DNA from: Lentzea albidocapillata subsp. violacea | GTDB lineage: Bacteria > Actinomycetota > Actinomycetes > Mycobacteriales > Pseudonocardiaceae | Assembly (NCBI RefSeq): GCF_900100275.1 | Contig: NZ_FNET01000005.1 | Span: forward strand, 62,001-126,000 | Direction: 5' to 3' | Length of the DNA stretch: 64,000 nucleotides | Shown: positions 7,919 through 14,969 of the stretch, piece after piece | Layout of the letters: every line of letters starts with the position of its first letter | Numbering within the stretch: the first letter of the stretch is position 1 | Notes under the pieces: model-generated | The model's input: the letters and a program-made list of their open reading frames with translations, nothing else | What the model was told of the DNA's origin: nothing | The model's database searches: none | Made by a program: the position numbers and the translations under genes

Positions 7919-8779
7919 ATGGCCGCCCGCTTCGCGAACCTCCGCCGCATCTCCGCGCTCGACCCCGTGGCCGACCACGAGGAGATCATGAGGATCTCCG
8001 CCGGCCTGGAGTTCCCGTGGGACTACCAGAAGTCCCTCGAAATGGCGCTGTTCCGCACGTACTGCGTCCCGGCGATCTCGGGCCTGCTGGAACGCACCGG
8101 GGAGTTCGAACGGCGCCCGCAGAAGCGCTACGACGACACGGCCGTCCTGATGGCCGAACTGGTCGAGCACGGCTATGACTCCCCGCGCGGCCGTGAGGCG
8201 CTCCGCGTAGTCAACCGCCAGCACGGCCGTTACGACATCTCGAACGACGACATGCTCTACGTGCTTTCGACGTTCATCTATGACCCGATCGACTGGGTGC
8301 GCCGCTACGGCTGGCGTCCGTTGACCCGCCACGAACAACTGGCCGGATTCCACTTCTACCGCGCGGTCGGCGCCCGCATGGGCATCAAGGACATCCCGGC
8401 CGGCTACGACGAGTTTCTGGCGTTCAAAACGGCCTACGAGCAGAAGCACTTCGTGTTCGCGCCGTCGAACCGCCGCATCGGTCAGTACACGCTGGACCTG
8501 TTCTGCTCGTGGTACCCGTCCGTGGCCCGACCGGTGGTCGCGCGGGCCGTGGTCGCGATGCTGGACCCGGCGATGGTACGAGCGTTCGGGTTCGCCGCGC
8601 CGCCTTCGTGGGTCGGCGCTCTGGGACGGCGTGCGTTGCGGCTGAGGGCTTTCGTCGTGCGCCGGATGCCGGTGCGCAAGGCGCTGAAGCTCACCAGCAC
8701 CCCCAACCGCACCTACCCGGGCTACCCGCGCGGCTACCGGCCGTCGGACCTGGGCGCGACCTCCAGCACGGCCCGCTGA
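7919..8779 (+). CDS. oxygenase MpaB family protein (DUF2236)
   Basis: 286 residues. The family pattern is clear: an FPWDYQKSLEMALFRTYCVPAISGLLERTGEF segment, then RYDDTAVLMAELVEHGYDSPRGREALRVVNRQHGRYDISNDDMLYVLSTF. MpaB and the related latex-clearing proteins use a haem or metal to cleave C=C bonds; the conserved R/H positions (RxxDDT, NxxHxxY) are present here. The ATG at 7919 is used; an earlier GTG would overlap the terminator stem. Its 3' end overlaps the convergent GNAT gene by 46 bases. Substrate unknown. Confidence 0.8.
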   Translation: MAARFANLRRISALDPVADHEEIMRISAGLEFPWDYQKSLEMALFRTYCVPAISGLLERTGEFERRPQKRYDDTAVLMAELVEHGYDSPRGREALRVVNRQHGRYDISNDDMLYVLSTFIYDPIDWVRRYGWRPLTRHEQLAGFHFYRAVGARMGIKDIPAGYDEFLAFKTAYEQKHFVFAPSNRRIGQYTLDLFCSWYPSVARPVVARAVVAMLDPAMVRAFGFAAPPSWVGALGRRALRLRAFVVRRMPVRKALKLTSTPNRTYPGYPRGYRPSDLGATSSTAR

Positions 8780-9195
8780 CCGTTGCGCACGAAGCCCAAC
8801 GCCTTCAGGAACTCGTTGCCGGGCTTGAAGTCGTCGAGCCGCACGTGCACGCGCGTGACGTCCGGAAAGCGCTCGGCCAGGGCCTTCGCCATCTCCGTGC
8901 CGATGCCCCACCGGCGCAGATCCCGCGGCACCAGGAAGAACCCGATGCTCGCCTCGCCCTGAGCGGGGTGGCCGACCACGAGGTCCACGAACCCGATCAT
9001 GCCCTGCGCCTGCGCGACCAGCAGGTGCTTCTGCTCGAACGCGGCCCCCTCCGGCAACGCGTAGAAGAGGCTCTGCACGTCACCGGGCCCGGACGGATGC
9101 CCCGTGGCGGCCTGGAACCAGTCGTCGCAGTCGGCGAACAGCGCCAGCACCTCCGGCTCGTCCGCCGGAGTGAAGTCGCGGAGGATCAAACGCAC
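8734..9195 (-). CDS. GNAT family N-acetyltransferase
   Basis: 153 residues with the GNAT fold: LRDFTPADEPEVLALFADCDDW, the beta4 segment EASIGFFLVPRDLRRWGIGTEMAKAL (acetyl-CoA pyrophosphate-binding R/Q-x-x-G-x-G/A written here as RRWGIG), and VHVRLDDFKPGNEFLKALGFVRNG, where N-x-x-x-x-x-x-x-L-G-F is the usual C-terminal motif. Acceptor substrate unknown. It is the last chromosomal gene before the left attachment repeat. Confidence 0.85.
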   Translation of the reverse strand: MRLILRDFTPADEPEVLALFADCDDWFQAATGHPSGPGDVQSLFYALPEGAAFEQKHLLVAQAQGMIGFVDLVVGHPAQGEASIGFFLVPRDLRRWGIGTEMAKALAERFPDVTRVHVRLDDFKPGNEFLKALGFVRNGQRAVLEVAPRSDGR

Positions 9196-9303
9196 GCGTC
9201 TACCCTATGTGTCGCTCGCCACGGGGGTGCGCAAGGCCCGTTCGGGCTGATCGGTATCCTCCACCACGCGGTGTCAGCGGCTCGGGGGCGCCGCGACTGC
9301 GAG

Positions 9304-9378
9304 GGGGCAGTAGCTCAGTTGGTCAGAGCAGCGGACTCATAATCCGACTGGTCGTGGGTTCGAGTCCCACCTTCCGAA
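9304..9378 (+). pseudogene. attL: tRNA(CAT) copy with disrupted acceptor stem
   Basis: D-arm, anticodon arm (CAT) and T-arm are preserved, but the 3' acceptor strand reads cttccga instead of ctgcccc, leaving four of seven pairs with the 5' strand ggggcag. No CCA follows. It is best explained as the host 5' part joined to phage attP sequence at integration, and is unlikely to be aminoacylated. The crossover must lie in one of the identical blocks 9325-9346 or 9350-9364, shared with the right copy. Confidence 0.8.
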
Positions 9379-9381
9379 CGG

Positions 9382-9431
9382 CGAAGCACCCTCTCTGATC
9401 AGCGCGTATGCCGCTGCAGGAGGGTGCTTCG
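9382..9431 (+). terminator. hairpin at the left prophage junction
   Basis: Perfect 12-bp inverted repeat cgaagcaccctc/gagggtgcttcg (9382-9393 and 9420-9431) with a 26-base loop, immediately behind attL. It could end transcription coming from the tRNA or be part of the attachment region. Confidence 0.6.
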
Positions 9432-9460
9432 TCGTTGGCGGTAAGCCCTGATTTGGGCGA

Positions 9461-9482
9461 TGTGTACGCGCCGTGTGCGCGG
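9461..9482 (+). promoter_or_regulatory. putative integrase arm-binding repeats, left end
   Basis: TGTGTACGCG (9461-9470) and GTGTGCGCGG (9473-9482) both recur in the right inner end of the element at 46282-46302. Repeats shared by both inner ends, close to attP in the circular form, are the expected arrangement for tyrosine-integrase arm sites. Confidence 0.5.
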
Positions 9483-9536
9483 AGCAACTTCGAGGCCTCG
9501 ATACGGCGATGTCGCCGACGGGCACACACTGATAGC

Positions 9537-9573
9537 GCGAGGCCGCACCCCACGTGTCGGGGTGCGGCCTCGC
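9537..9573 (-). terminator. terminator of the Scr1/DUF397 unit
   Basis: Perfect 15-bp stem gcgaggccgcacccc/ggggtgcggcctcgc with a 7-base loop, 12 bases beyond the stop of the DUF397 gene on the minus strand. Confidence 0.8.
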
Positions 9574-9585
9574 ATGGTGCTTACA

Positions 9586-9777
9586 TCAGCCGAGTTGGCC
9601 GATCTTCACCGCTTGGAGAAACGCGGACCAGGCGGCCGGGCAGAGCGGCACTTCGGTGGCAGGCGCCTTGGAGTCGCGCATGCCGACCCCAAGGCCGACC
9701 TCGACGCACTGGCCGCCACCGTCGTTGCTCCTCTTAGCCTTTCGCCAGCTTGTCCCCTTCGCGGTCTCCGGGATCAT
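9586..9777 (-). CDS. DUF397 domain protein
   Basis: 63 residues with the whole DUF397 pattern: WRKAKRSNDGGGQCVEVG, VGMRDSKAP and a C-terminal PAAWSAFLQAV. DUF397 proteins are the small partners of Scr1/BldB-type XRE regulators in actinomycetes, often described as toxin-antitoxin-like or differentiation-control pairs. Here the regulator gene lies 40 bases upstream on the same strand and the pair ends at a strong terminator. Its place just inside attL marks it as a prophage accessory gene. Confidence 0.85.
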   Translation of the reverse strand: MIPETAKGTSWRKAKRSNDGGGQCVEVGLGVGMRDSKAPATEVPLCPAAWSAFLQAVKIGQLG

Positions 9778-9817
9778 GCTCGATCCCTCCCACTCTGTCA
9801 GTTGTCACGAGTTGCCA

Positions 9818-10663
9818 TCAGACAGTATCGAGCAGGCGTAGCGACGCTTCACGTGAGAGGGCGATCCCGCTGGCCTCCGTAAACGTCTGCTCATACCCGG
9901 CCACGCGTTCCTCGTCTTCGATGAAGATCCCGTCTTTGCCGATCTCGACGTAGACCGACTGCGACCCGCGCGCCGGAGTCAAGATCGTGAACGGGCCTCG
10001 GCCGAGTGCCGGATGCTTTCCCAGCGCCGTCTCCAGCACTCGCCACTCGAAGTGGTCAAGCTCGGCGAGCTTCCTCAGGTGATCTTTCGTGGCCCGCACA
10101 ACGTCAGGGCCACCGATCGGAATTCGCAGCACATGCTCTGGAATCAGCAACGAGACGCGCGGCGGATTCGGCCCAAACAACCGGGCTTGCCGGGCCATGC
10201 GCACATCAAGCAAACGTTCACGATCGGCTTTGCTCAGCGCCGAGTTTCCCGCCAGCACTGCGCTCGCGTAGATCCTCGGCTGCGCCAGCCCGTGAAGCAG
10301 TTCCGGACCGTATGACCGAATGACGCGCGCGCTCTCCTCGGACAGGAAGAACTTGTGCAGTCGCTGGGGAATGAGCTTGCCCCAACCGGTTCGCGGCCGG
10401 CGCTTCCGCGCTTCCTGGGCAAGCTGCTCGATGTCGGTGCGGTACTCGCCCTCGACCCCGAAGAAGTCCAGCATCGCCGCCAGGTCGGTTGCGTCGACAG
10501 CGACGTCGCCCCGCTCGATTGTGCCGATCTTGTCCTCGGAACAGCTCAACAGTGCCGCCAGCACATGCCGCCCATGCTTGCGTTCCTCGCGCAGCGTCCT
10601 GATCGTCTCGCCGAGCTGCTTCTTGAAGTCGGACGGGCTCAGGCGCTCCTCAGACTCTGTCAC
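9818..10663 (-). CDS. XRE HTH + DUF5753 regulator (Scr1 type)
   Basis: 281 residues. The N-terminus holds an XRE helix-turn-helix (LGETIRTLREERKHGRHVLAALLSCSEDKIGTIERG, about residues 16-51); the rest is the DUF5753 sensor, ending with the usual SREASLRLLDTV helix. Family members bind DNA and form a unit with the downstream DUF397 protein. The ATG at 10663 faces a divergent XRE gene at 10882 across a 218-base control region, so the two regulators may cross-regulate. Lysogenic expression is likely but not shown. Confidence 0.85.
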   Translation of the reverse strand: MTESEERLSPSDFKKQLGETIRTLREERKHGRHVLAALLSCSEDKIGTIERGDVAVDATDLAAMLDFFGVEGEYRTDIEQLAQEARKRRPRTGWGKLIPQRLHKFFLSEESARVIRSYGPELLHGLAQPRIYASAVLAGNSALSKADRERLLDVRMARQARLFGPNPPRVSLLIPEHVLRIPIGGPDVVRATKDHLRKLAELDHFEWRVLETALGKHPALGRGPFTILTPARGSQSVYVEIGKDGIFIEDEERVAGYEQTFTEASGIALSREASLRLLDTV

Positions 10664-10881
10664 CGCATCATCCTCCGTGATCGCGATCAGTGTGCATCAG
10701 TGCACCCAGGCAGCTGCTCACCCGATTGGGCGTCTAGCGAAACCTTCACCTGAAGATTTAGCCTGAAGACGTCCAGCTGGTCTCACCTGAGTTTCCGAGT
10801 CCAGCGGGGCACCCGTCCCGCACCACTCACGAGTTGTTGCCCGGTGCGGGACGGGCCCCAGTCCCTGCTTGGAGTCATCCA
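10664..10881. promoter_or_regulatory. divergent control region with direct repeats and a long hairpin
   Basis: Separates two divergent HTH genes. CCTGAAG occurs at 10749 and 10762 with a related CCTGAG at 10786, possible operator half-sites. A 17-bp hairpin with a two-base bulge (10806-10824 with 10843-10859) ends 12 bases before the GGAG ribosome-binding site of the rightward gene, so its leader RNA is strongly structured. Confidence 0.55.
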
Positions 10882-11370
10882 ATGGACCAGAGTTCGTTCG
10901 CTTCGGTGGTAGGACGCCAACTACGAGAGGCGCGCCAGCGCCACGGCAGGACCCGCAAGCAGGTTGCCGCCGAGCTGAGCGGACGCATCAGCCTGAGGTC
11001 GCTGGAGTCGTACGAGGTCGGCCAGCGTCCGGTCGACCTGCTGAAGTTTGTGCAGATCTGCCAGGTGGTGCAGGCCGATCCGACGCAGGTTCTCGGCCGC
11101 GCGATCGAGGAGCTCGGCGTCCCGGAACCGAGCAGCATCCTCGTCGATCTACGCGATGTGGCGAGAGATGACGCTGCCGACCTCACGCCTTTACGGCGGT
11201 GGGCCTCGGTCACGGCCTCGGCGCAGCCCTACGGATCACCTGTCATCTGGCGCTTCACACCCAGCGCGATCGCCGCTATGGCCCAGCTGTGCGGCATGCC
11301 ACCCGTGCGCTTGCGTGACCGGCTTCGTCGGTTCGAGACGCGACTCGTCATCAACGGGGAAAACTCATGA
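10882..11370 (+). CDS. XRE family transcriptional regulator
   Basis: 162 residues from ATG 10882, chosen because GGAG sits seven bases ahead. The helix-turn-helix is LREARQRHGRTRKQVAAELSGRISLRSLESYEVGQR (about residues 14-49), followed by a helical linker and a C-terminal part (TPSAIAAMAQLCGMPPVRLRDRLRRFE) with no recognised domain. Diverges from the Scr1-type regulator and heads a rightward unit that contains a hairpin train and six very small genes. It could be the regulator of that accessory cassette; a role in the phage switch is less likely since a second switch lies at 43.6 kb. Confidence 0.75.
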   Translation: MDQSSFASVVGRQLREARQRHGRTRKQVAAELSGRISLRSLESYEVGQRPVDLLKFVQICQVVQADPTQVLGRAIEELGVPEPSSILVDLRDVARDDAADLTPLRRWASVTASAQPYGSPVIWRFTPSAIAAMAQLCGMPPVRLRDRLRRFETRLVINGENS

Positions 11371-11751
11371 TCTTCCGGCAGCGCGATGCAGCACTCGCCG
11401 GAGCCACCCAGCGGGTGTCGAGGCGGGGCAATGCGGCCACGCCTCCACCCGTCGTGTCCACAGACCTGGCGCAGATTCCCCGAGCAGGACATGCGAGCGC
11501 GGACGTCCTGCTGCGGCCAGTACGGCGCGGCGCCCCGAGCTGTCCTCGCCGCTCGGGGCGCCGCGCTCACCAAGCAATCGCCGCCGCAGAAGTTGGACTC
11601 GCGGCGGTCTCGGTGCCGTGCGGCCGGCGCCGAGTCATGCACGTCGGCAGGTGCGCGGGTTGTCTGCGCGGCCGACGTGGTGGGCGGTACCGCGGGGTCC
11701 TTCCCTTCCTCGCGGTACCGCGCCCACGAACGTTCCCGGAAAGGAGCAGGG
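11371..11751 (+). other. 381-base non-coding stretch carrying seven consecutive hairpins
   Basis: No convincing gene: frames crossing it are arginine/proline-rich shadows. Seven inverted repeats follow one another: 11412-11425/11440-11451 (two-base bulge), 11483-11490/11505-11512, 11528-11539/11552-11563 (12 bp perfect), 11581-11587/11601-11607, 11609-11617/11626-11634 (one wobble), 11640-11648/11671-11679 and 11680-11694/11711-11727 (15 bp, two-base bulge). Stem sequences differ from one another, as expected of a folded RNA rather than a DNA repeat array. The last hairpin ends 14 bases before AAGGAG of the next small gene. It may be a structured leader, a small RNA or a train of attenuators. 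Confidence 0.55.
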
Positions 11752-11886
11752 ATGAACCCTCATCTCGTTGGCTTTGTCGCGGTCGGCGTCGTGCTGGCTG
11801 GCCTCGCGACGTTGCACCACCTCACGTGCACCTGCACGTTCTCGCGGCGCGGCCGGGCAGGACGTCGGCCGGGCGGTGCTTCCTGA
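11752..11886 (+). CDS. small membrane protein (44 aa)
   Basis: ATG 11752 is preceded by AAGGAG at the right distance. The product, MNPHLVGFVAVGVVLAGLATLHH..., is one transmembrane helix followed by a CTCT motif and a basic tail (RRGRAGRR), so it probably sits in the membrane with the tail inside. The stop TGA overlaps the ATG of the next gene. Function unknown; small single-span proteins of temperate phages often act on the envelope, for example in exclusion, but nothing here proves that. Confidence 0.65.
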   Translation: MNPHLVGFVAVGVVLAGLATLHHLTCTCTFSRRGRAGRRPGGAS

Positions 11887-12071
11887 TGTCGGGCGATCAC
11901 TGGGTGCGCTCGGGTCCGTCCGGCCTGCACCTGAGCAGCATTGGGCGCTCGACGCTCATGCGCTGCAAGGGCTGCCGCGGGATGTTCAGCCGCCCGGCGG
12001 ACTCCACCAGCACATGCCCAACGTGCCCGGCGGGCACGGCCTGTACGTCGAATCTGGCGGCGACCCGATGA
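11886..12071 (+). CDS. small zinc-ribbon protein (61 aa)
   Basis: Starts at ATG 11886 overlapping the previous stop (TGATG). Two CXXC knuckles, CKGC and CPTC, plus a further cysteine form a likely zinc ribbon: LMRCKGCRGMF...TCPTCPAG. Such mini-ribbons resemble the phage-encoded transcription or DNA-binding adaptors seen elsewhere in actinophages. The stop overlaps the next start by four bases (ATGA), supporting co-translation. Confidence 0.65.
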   Translation: MSGDHWVRSGPSGLHLSSIGRSTLMRCKGCRGMFSRPADSTSTCPTCPAGTACTSNLAATR

Positions 12072-12241
12072 CCGAGTTGACCGTCGCCGACGTCTTCCAG
12101 CGCCTGGGCGCAGAGTGGCCTGCCGCCGAACGGAACGCGGAGCCACGGCATCAGCTCGTTGGCGAGCTGGAGGCGTGGTGGGCGGACGCGCTCGCGCCGC
12201 GCCGGTACGTGCCGCCGGTCGAGGGCGCGGGCGGTTGGTGA
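12068..12241 (+). CDS. small hypothetical protein (57 aa)
   Basis: ATG 12068 overlaps the preceding stop (ATGA). The product MTELTVADVFQRLGAEWPAAE...is acidic and helical with a WW pair (ELEAWWADAL) and a glycine/proline end. No known domain. It is the third member of a chain of four overlapping genes, which is the main evidence that it is expressed. Confidence 0.55.
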   Translation: MTELTVADVFQRLGAEWPAAERNAEPRHQLVGELEAWWADALAPRRYVPPVEGAGGW

Positions 12242-12501
12242 GCAGCTTCGAGGAGATCGCCGCTCAAGTCACGAACTTGCGGGAGCAGCTGCTCGGCATC
12301 AGTCGCGAGGTTGACCAGATCGGCATCCAGCTTGAAAGCGAGATCCTCCCGCTGGCGACCGCGACGTTCGCCGGCGCGGAGAGCCCGGCAGCGCTGCGCG
12401 CACTCAGCGCGCTTGCCGCCGCGTACCAGAGCGGCCTTGGCTTCAGCAGCGCCGTCTTCGTCGCGGCTGACGACATGAGGACCTACCTCGTTGAGATGTG
12501 A
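12238..12501 (+). CDS. small helical protein (87 aa)
   Basis: GTG 12238 overlaps the previous stop (GTGA). The protein is predicted to be almost wholly helical (EEIAAQVTNLREQLLGISRE, then an alanine-rich helix and a C-terminal VAADDMRTYLVEM), with a coiled-coil-like first half. It resembles the size and helix-turn-helix-hairpin outline of WXG100-like or regulator-partner proteins but lacks a WXG motif. Function unknown. Confidence 0.6.
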   Translation: MSSFEEIAAQVTNLREQLLGISREVDQIGIQLESEILPLATATFAGAESPAALRALSALAAAYQSGLGFSSAVFVAADDMRTYLVEM

Positions 12502-12533
12502 CCTAAGTGGACGAACAAAGGAAGGAAGTCGTG

Positions 12534-12644
12534 ATGAGGACGACACCACCGCAGATGGGTGCGGGAAACCCCTGGCGTGACGACGGTAAGCCGTGGACAC
12601 CGCCGACGCCGCCACCTCCGCCGCAGCCCGACACGCCGAAGTAG
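12534..12644 (+). CDS. proline-rich micro-protein (36 aa)
   Basis: An AAGGAAGG ribosome-binding site at about 12519 precedes GTG 12531/ATG 12534. The product starts MRTTPPQMGAGNPWRDDGK and continues with a run of prolines. Too short for domain assignment; intrinsically disordered. The good ribosome-binding site is the evidence. Confidence 0.45.
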   Translation: MRTTPPQMGAGNPWRDDGKPWTPPTPPPPPQPDTPK

Positions 12645-12657
12645 CCGTCAGGCCGAG

Positions 12658-12795
12658 ATGAGCGAGCTGCCACCGGGCCAGGGCGAAGAGGAGGTGGACG
12701 TGCGCCTGCTGGTGCACTCCAGCACCGATGACGACGGCGAGCCGGTGCTGTCGCCGTGGCTGTCGCTCAAGAACGACAACCCGCCGAAGCGTTAG
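12658..12795 (+). CDS. small acidic protein (45 aa)
   Basis: ATG 12658 begins MSELPPGQGEEEVDVRLLVH and ends LKNDNPPKR. Acidic, soluble, no motif. GC skew by codon position agrees with coding. Last of the small-gene cassette; a 103-base gap with a GTTGAC/GTCAAC dyad separates it from the lipoprotein gene. Confidence 0.45.
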   Translation: MSELPPGQGEEEVDVRLLVHSSTDDDGEPVLSPWLSLKNDNPPKR

Positions 12796-12898
12796 TTGAC
12801 AGATAGTGGTCAACCCGCCCGAGACGTGTAACGCCCGATTGTTGTTGTGCGACAACCGTATTTGAACGCCGAACATCCGACCTAGGGGGATTTCCCGA

Positions 12899-13447
12899 AT
12901 GAACCGCATCGCCGCCAGCGTGCTGACCGCCCTGCTGGTGCTCAGCGGGACGGCGTGTAGCTCGCCGTCGACCGGCACCTCGTCCTCGACCGGCAGCTCA
13001 TCCGACGCCAGACCCGCCGACGCTGCGGCGCCGGTCGAGACCAAGGCCACGCCGAAGACCGCGAAGGACGTGACCGAGGCGCTCGTCGGGAAGATCCCGA
13101 GCTTGACGCTGGCGAAGGTCTTCACTGCCGAGGACGACCCGAACCGGCAGCTGGGCAGGCCGAACAGCTACACGTCGAAGACGTTTTTTACCGACAGCCG
13201 CATCGCGGCGGAGCTGCTCGAATTCGCCAAGGAGAACGACCCGCTGCGGGGCGGTAGCGTCGAGGTGTTCGAGACCGAGGCGTTGGCGACCGCCCGCAAG
13301 AACTACATCCAGGAGTTTGGCAAGACGACGCCGCTGCTGGCCGAGTACAACTACGTCGTCGGCGGGGTGCTGCTGCGGGTGTCCAAGGAGCTCACGCCTG
13401 CCCAGGCCAAGGAGTACGAGACCGCGCTCAACGAGATCCTCGGCTAG
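12899..13447 (+). CDS. prophage lipoprotein, possible superinfection-exclusion factor
   Basis: 182 residues with a classic lipoprotein signal (MNRIAASVLTALLVLSGTAC), a serine/threonine-rich linker and a soluble domain of about 130 residues (VTEALVGKIPSLTLAKVFTAEDDPNRQLGRP...). Phage-encoded surface lipoproteins expressed in lysogens are known to block receptor use or DNA entry of related phages; the position next to the accessory cassette, on the strand opposite to the late genes, fits that. The same fold could also belong to an ordinary host-derived lipoprotein. Confidence 0.75.
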   Translation: MNRIAASVLTALLVLSGTACSSPSTGTSSSTGSSSDARPADAAAPVETKATPKTAKDVTEALVGKIPSLTLAKVFTAEDDPNRQLGRPNSYTSKTFFTDSRIAAELLEFAKENDPLRGGSVEVFETEALATARKNYIQEFGKTTPLLAEYNYVVGGVLLRVSKELTPAQAKEYETALNEILG

Positions 13448-13465
13448 CCTTACGTGCACGACGAA

Positions 13466-13502
13466 AGCGGCCCCGCACACCATCACGGTGTGCGGGGCCG
13501 CT
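13466..13502. terminator. bidirectional terminator between accessory and late genes
   Basis: Perfect 16-bp stem (13466-13481 with 13487-13502), five-base loop, placed between the convergent lipoprotein and tail-fibre genes. Confidence 0.85.
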
Positions 13503-13515
13503 GGTCGTTCAGGGG

Positions 13516-14589
13516 TCAGGCAGAGGTGATCCCGATGCAGAAGTCCAGGTAGTCGACAGCGCCGGTGAGGTCGAGCGTCGCGCCGGGCGCTGCGGCGCCG
13601 TCGACGCGCACGGTGGTGCGGCGATCGGCGGGGTTGAACACCCAGCCCTCGATGTTGGTGTCGGCGAACAAAACGTTCGGACCGCTGGCGCAGGTGGAGT
13701 GAGCGGTGAGCCACACACCCGCGCCAGTCACCGCGGCGGCCGCGGTGAGCGCCACCGTGCGCCAGACCTGCGCCGAGCCGGTGGTGAGCGCGGCCGCCAC
13801 ATCGCCGGTCGTGCCCAGCCGCGTGAGGTCGGCCTGATAGACGCCAAACTCGACCGCGCCAGGCCCGACCGCGAGCGCCTGCAGAGGGAACTTCACACCG
13901 GCGATCACCGTGCCCGGCGGCACCGGCAGCCAGAACGCGTAGAGCCGCGACGCCGTGAGCGCGATCGTCTTGGGCTCCACATCGGACAGATCGTGCGGCA
14001 GCATCGTCATCGCGACACAGCCCCACCGGCGAGCCGGGTTGAGCATCGCCAGGCCGGGCACGGTCGGCGCGGCCGCGGTGCCCGACAGATCACCGGCAAG
14101 GCGCACCACACCATTGATGAGGGCCGTGGCGTCCGGAGTTGATCCGCCGGAGGCCTCCGGCAAATTGGCCGCAGGTACCTTGCCGTCCGCACCCAACGGC
14201 GCCACCCCGTTGACCGCGCCACGTTCGGCGCGGGCGAGGTACAGCGACGGCAGGTCCGGGTCGACCGGGTCGAGGGTGGTCTCGTCGACCAGGCAGTCGA
14301 CCAGGTTCACCGGTGCGCCCGACACCGGCGCGATGAACGCCCGCGCCACCGGCGTACCGGAGATGCGGAACGTGTAGTAGCTGTCGGGTCCGGCGATCTC
14401 CGCGTTGGGCGTGAGGGTGAAGGTCACCAGGCCGGTGTCGTCGGAGTCCTCGTCGGCCTGGTCGATGATCTCGCCGGTCTCGTTGGCCAGCCACAGACCG
14501 AGGCCGGTGAGGGTGACCGTGCACCGGCGCCGCGGCACACCGGTCTGACCGGGCCCGTAGAGGTAGTGCTGGATCGCCACGGTGGACAC
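13516..14589 (-). CDS. tail fibre / receptor-binding protein
   Basis: 357 residues at the distal end of the late operon. The N-terminal ~120 residues look like a baseplate-anchoring beta-domain; then ERGAVNGVAPLGADGKVPAANLP, the repeat-type linker found in many phage tail fibres, and a C-terminal beta-rich domain (HSTCASGPNVLFADTNIEGWVF) that may contact the host. Receptor specificity cannot be read from the sequence. It is separated by only two bases from the holin gene. Confidence 0.7.
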   Translation of the reverse strand: MSTVAIQHYLYGPGQTGVPRRRCTVTLTGLGLWLANETGEIIDQADEDSDDTGLVTFTLTPNAEIAGPDSYYTFRISGTPVARAFIAPVSGAPVNLVDCLVDETTLDPVDPDLPSLYLARAERGAVNGVAPLGADGKVPAANLPEASGGSTPDATALINGVVRLAGDLSGTAAAPTVPGLAMLNPARRWGCVAMTMLPHDLSDVEPKTIALTASRLYAFWLPVPPGTVIAGVKFPLQALAVGPGAVEFGVYQADLTRLGTTGDVAAALTTGSAQVWRTVALTAAAAVTGAGVWLTAHSTCASGPNVLFADTNIEGWVFNPADRRTTVRVDGAAAPGATLDLTGAVDYLDFCIGITSA

Positions 14590-14591
14590 GG

Positions 14592-14969
14592 TCAGCCTCC
14601 TCCCGGCTGCTGGTCACGGCGGCGCTCGAGGAACGCGGACAGGTCGCGCGCGAGCTCTCGCTGCGCGGTCTCCGGTCCCCGCACCCGCAGGGTGAGCGTC
14701 GCGTCTCGCGTCAGCTGTTCGACAGTGGCGAGCACGACCTGGCGCTCGTCCTCGGTCAGCGGCTGCTCGTCCTCGTCGGGCGCGGCTGCGGCCGGAACGA
14801 TGTAGGCGACGCCGAAGGTGACGAGCACGCCGATCGCCGCGGCGACGCCCGCGGACACCTGCAGGTGCAGCAGGTCGGTGAGGACCCACAGCACGACGGT
14901 GGCGGCCGCGCCGGCGGCACCGCCGCCGGCGACTTTGGTAACCGGCAGCCACGAGCCCACGTCGCGCAT
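14592..14969 (-). CDS. holin
   Basis: 125 residues with two hydrophobic helices near the N-terminus (residues about 10-32 and 38-58, TVVLWVLTDLLHLQVSAGVAAAIGVLVTFGVAYIV) and a long charged cytoplasmic tail. This layout and its overlap with the endolysin stop (14969) mark it as the holin that forms the lysis pore. Confidence 0.75.
   Translation of the reverse strand: MRDVGSWLPVTKVAGGGAAGAAATVVLWVLTDLLHLQVSAGVAAAIGVLVTFGVAYIVPAAAAPDEDEQPLTEDERQVVLATVEQLTRDATLTLRVRGPETAQRELARDLSAFLERRRDQQPGGG

Noticed and set aside
9323-9553. Leftward frame across attL
   Set aside because: Runs through the tRNA copy and two hairpins; a chance frame.
11371-11751. CRISPR array or integron attC array as explanation of the repeated hairpins
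   Set aside because: Stem sequences are unrelated to each other, no constant repeat or spacer length, no cas or integron integrase nearby.
11386-11886. 166-codon frame
   Set aside because: Only the last 44 residues behind AAGGAG at 11741 have protein character; the rest crosses the hairpins.
11367-12071. 234-codon frame overlapping the XRE stop
   Set aside because: Its first 170 residues are low-complexity and cross the hairpin train; only the last 61 residues, with their own ATG, look like a protein.
12151-13125. 324-codon leftward frame over the small-gene cassette
   Set aside because: Compositional shadow of the rightward small genes and lipoprotein.
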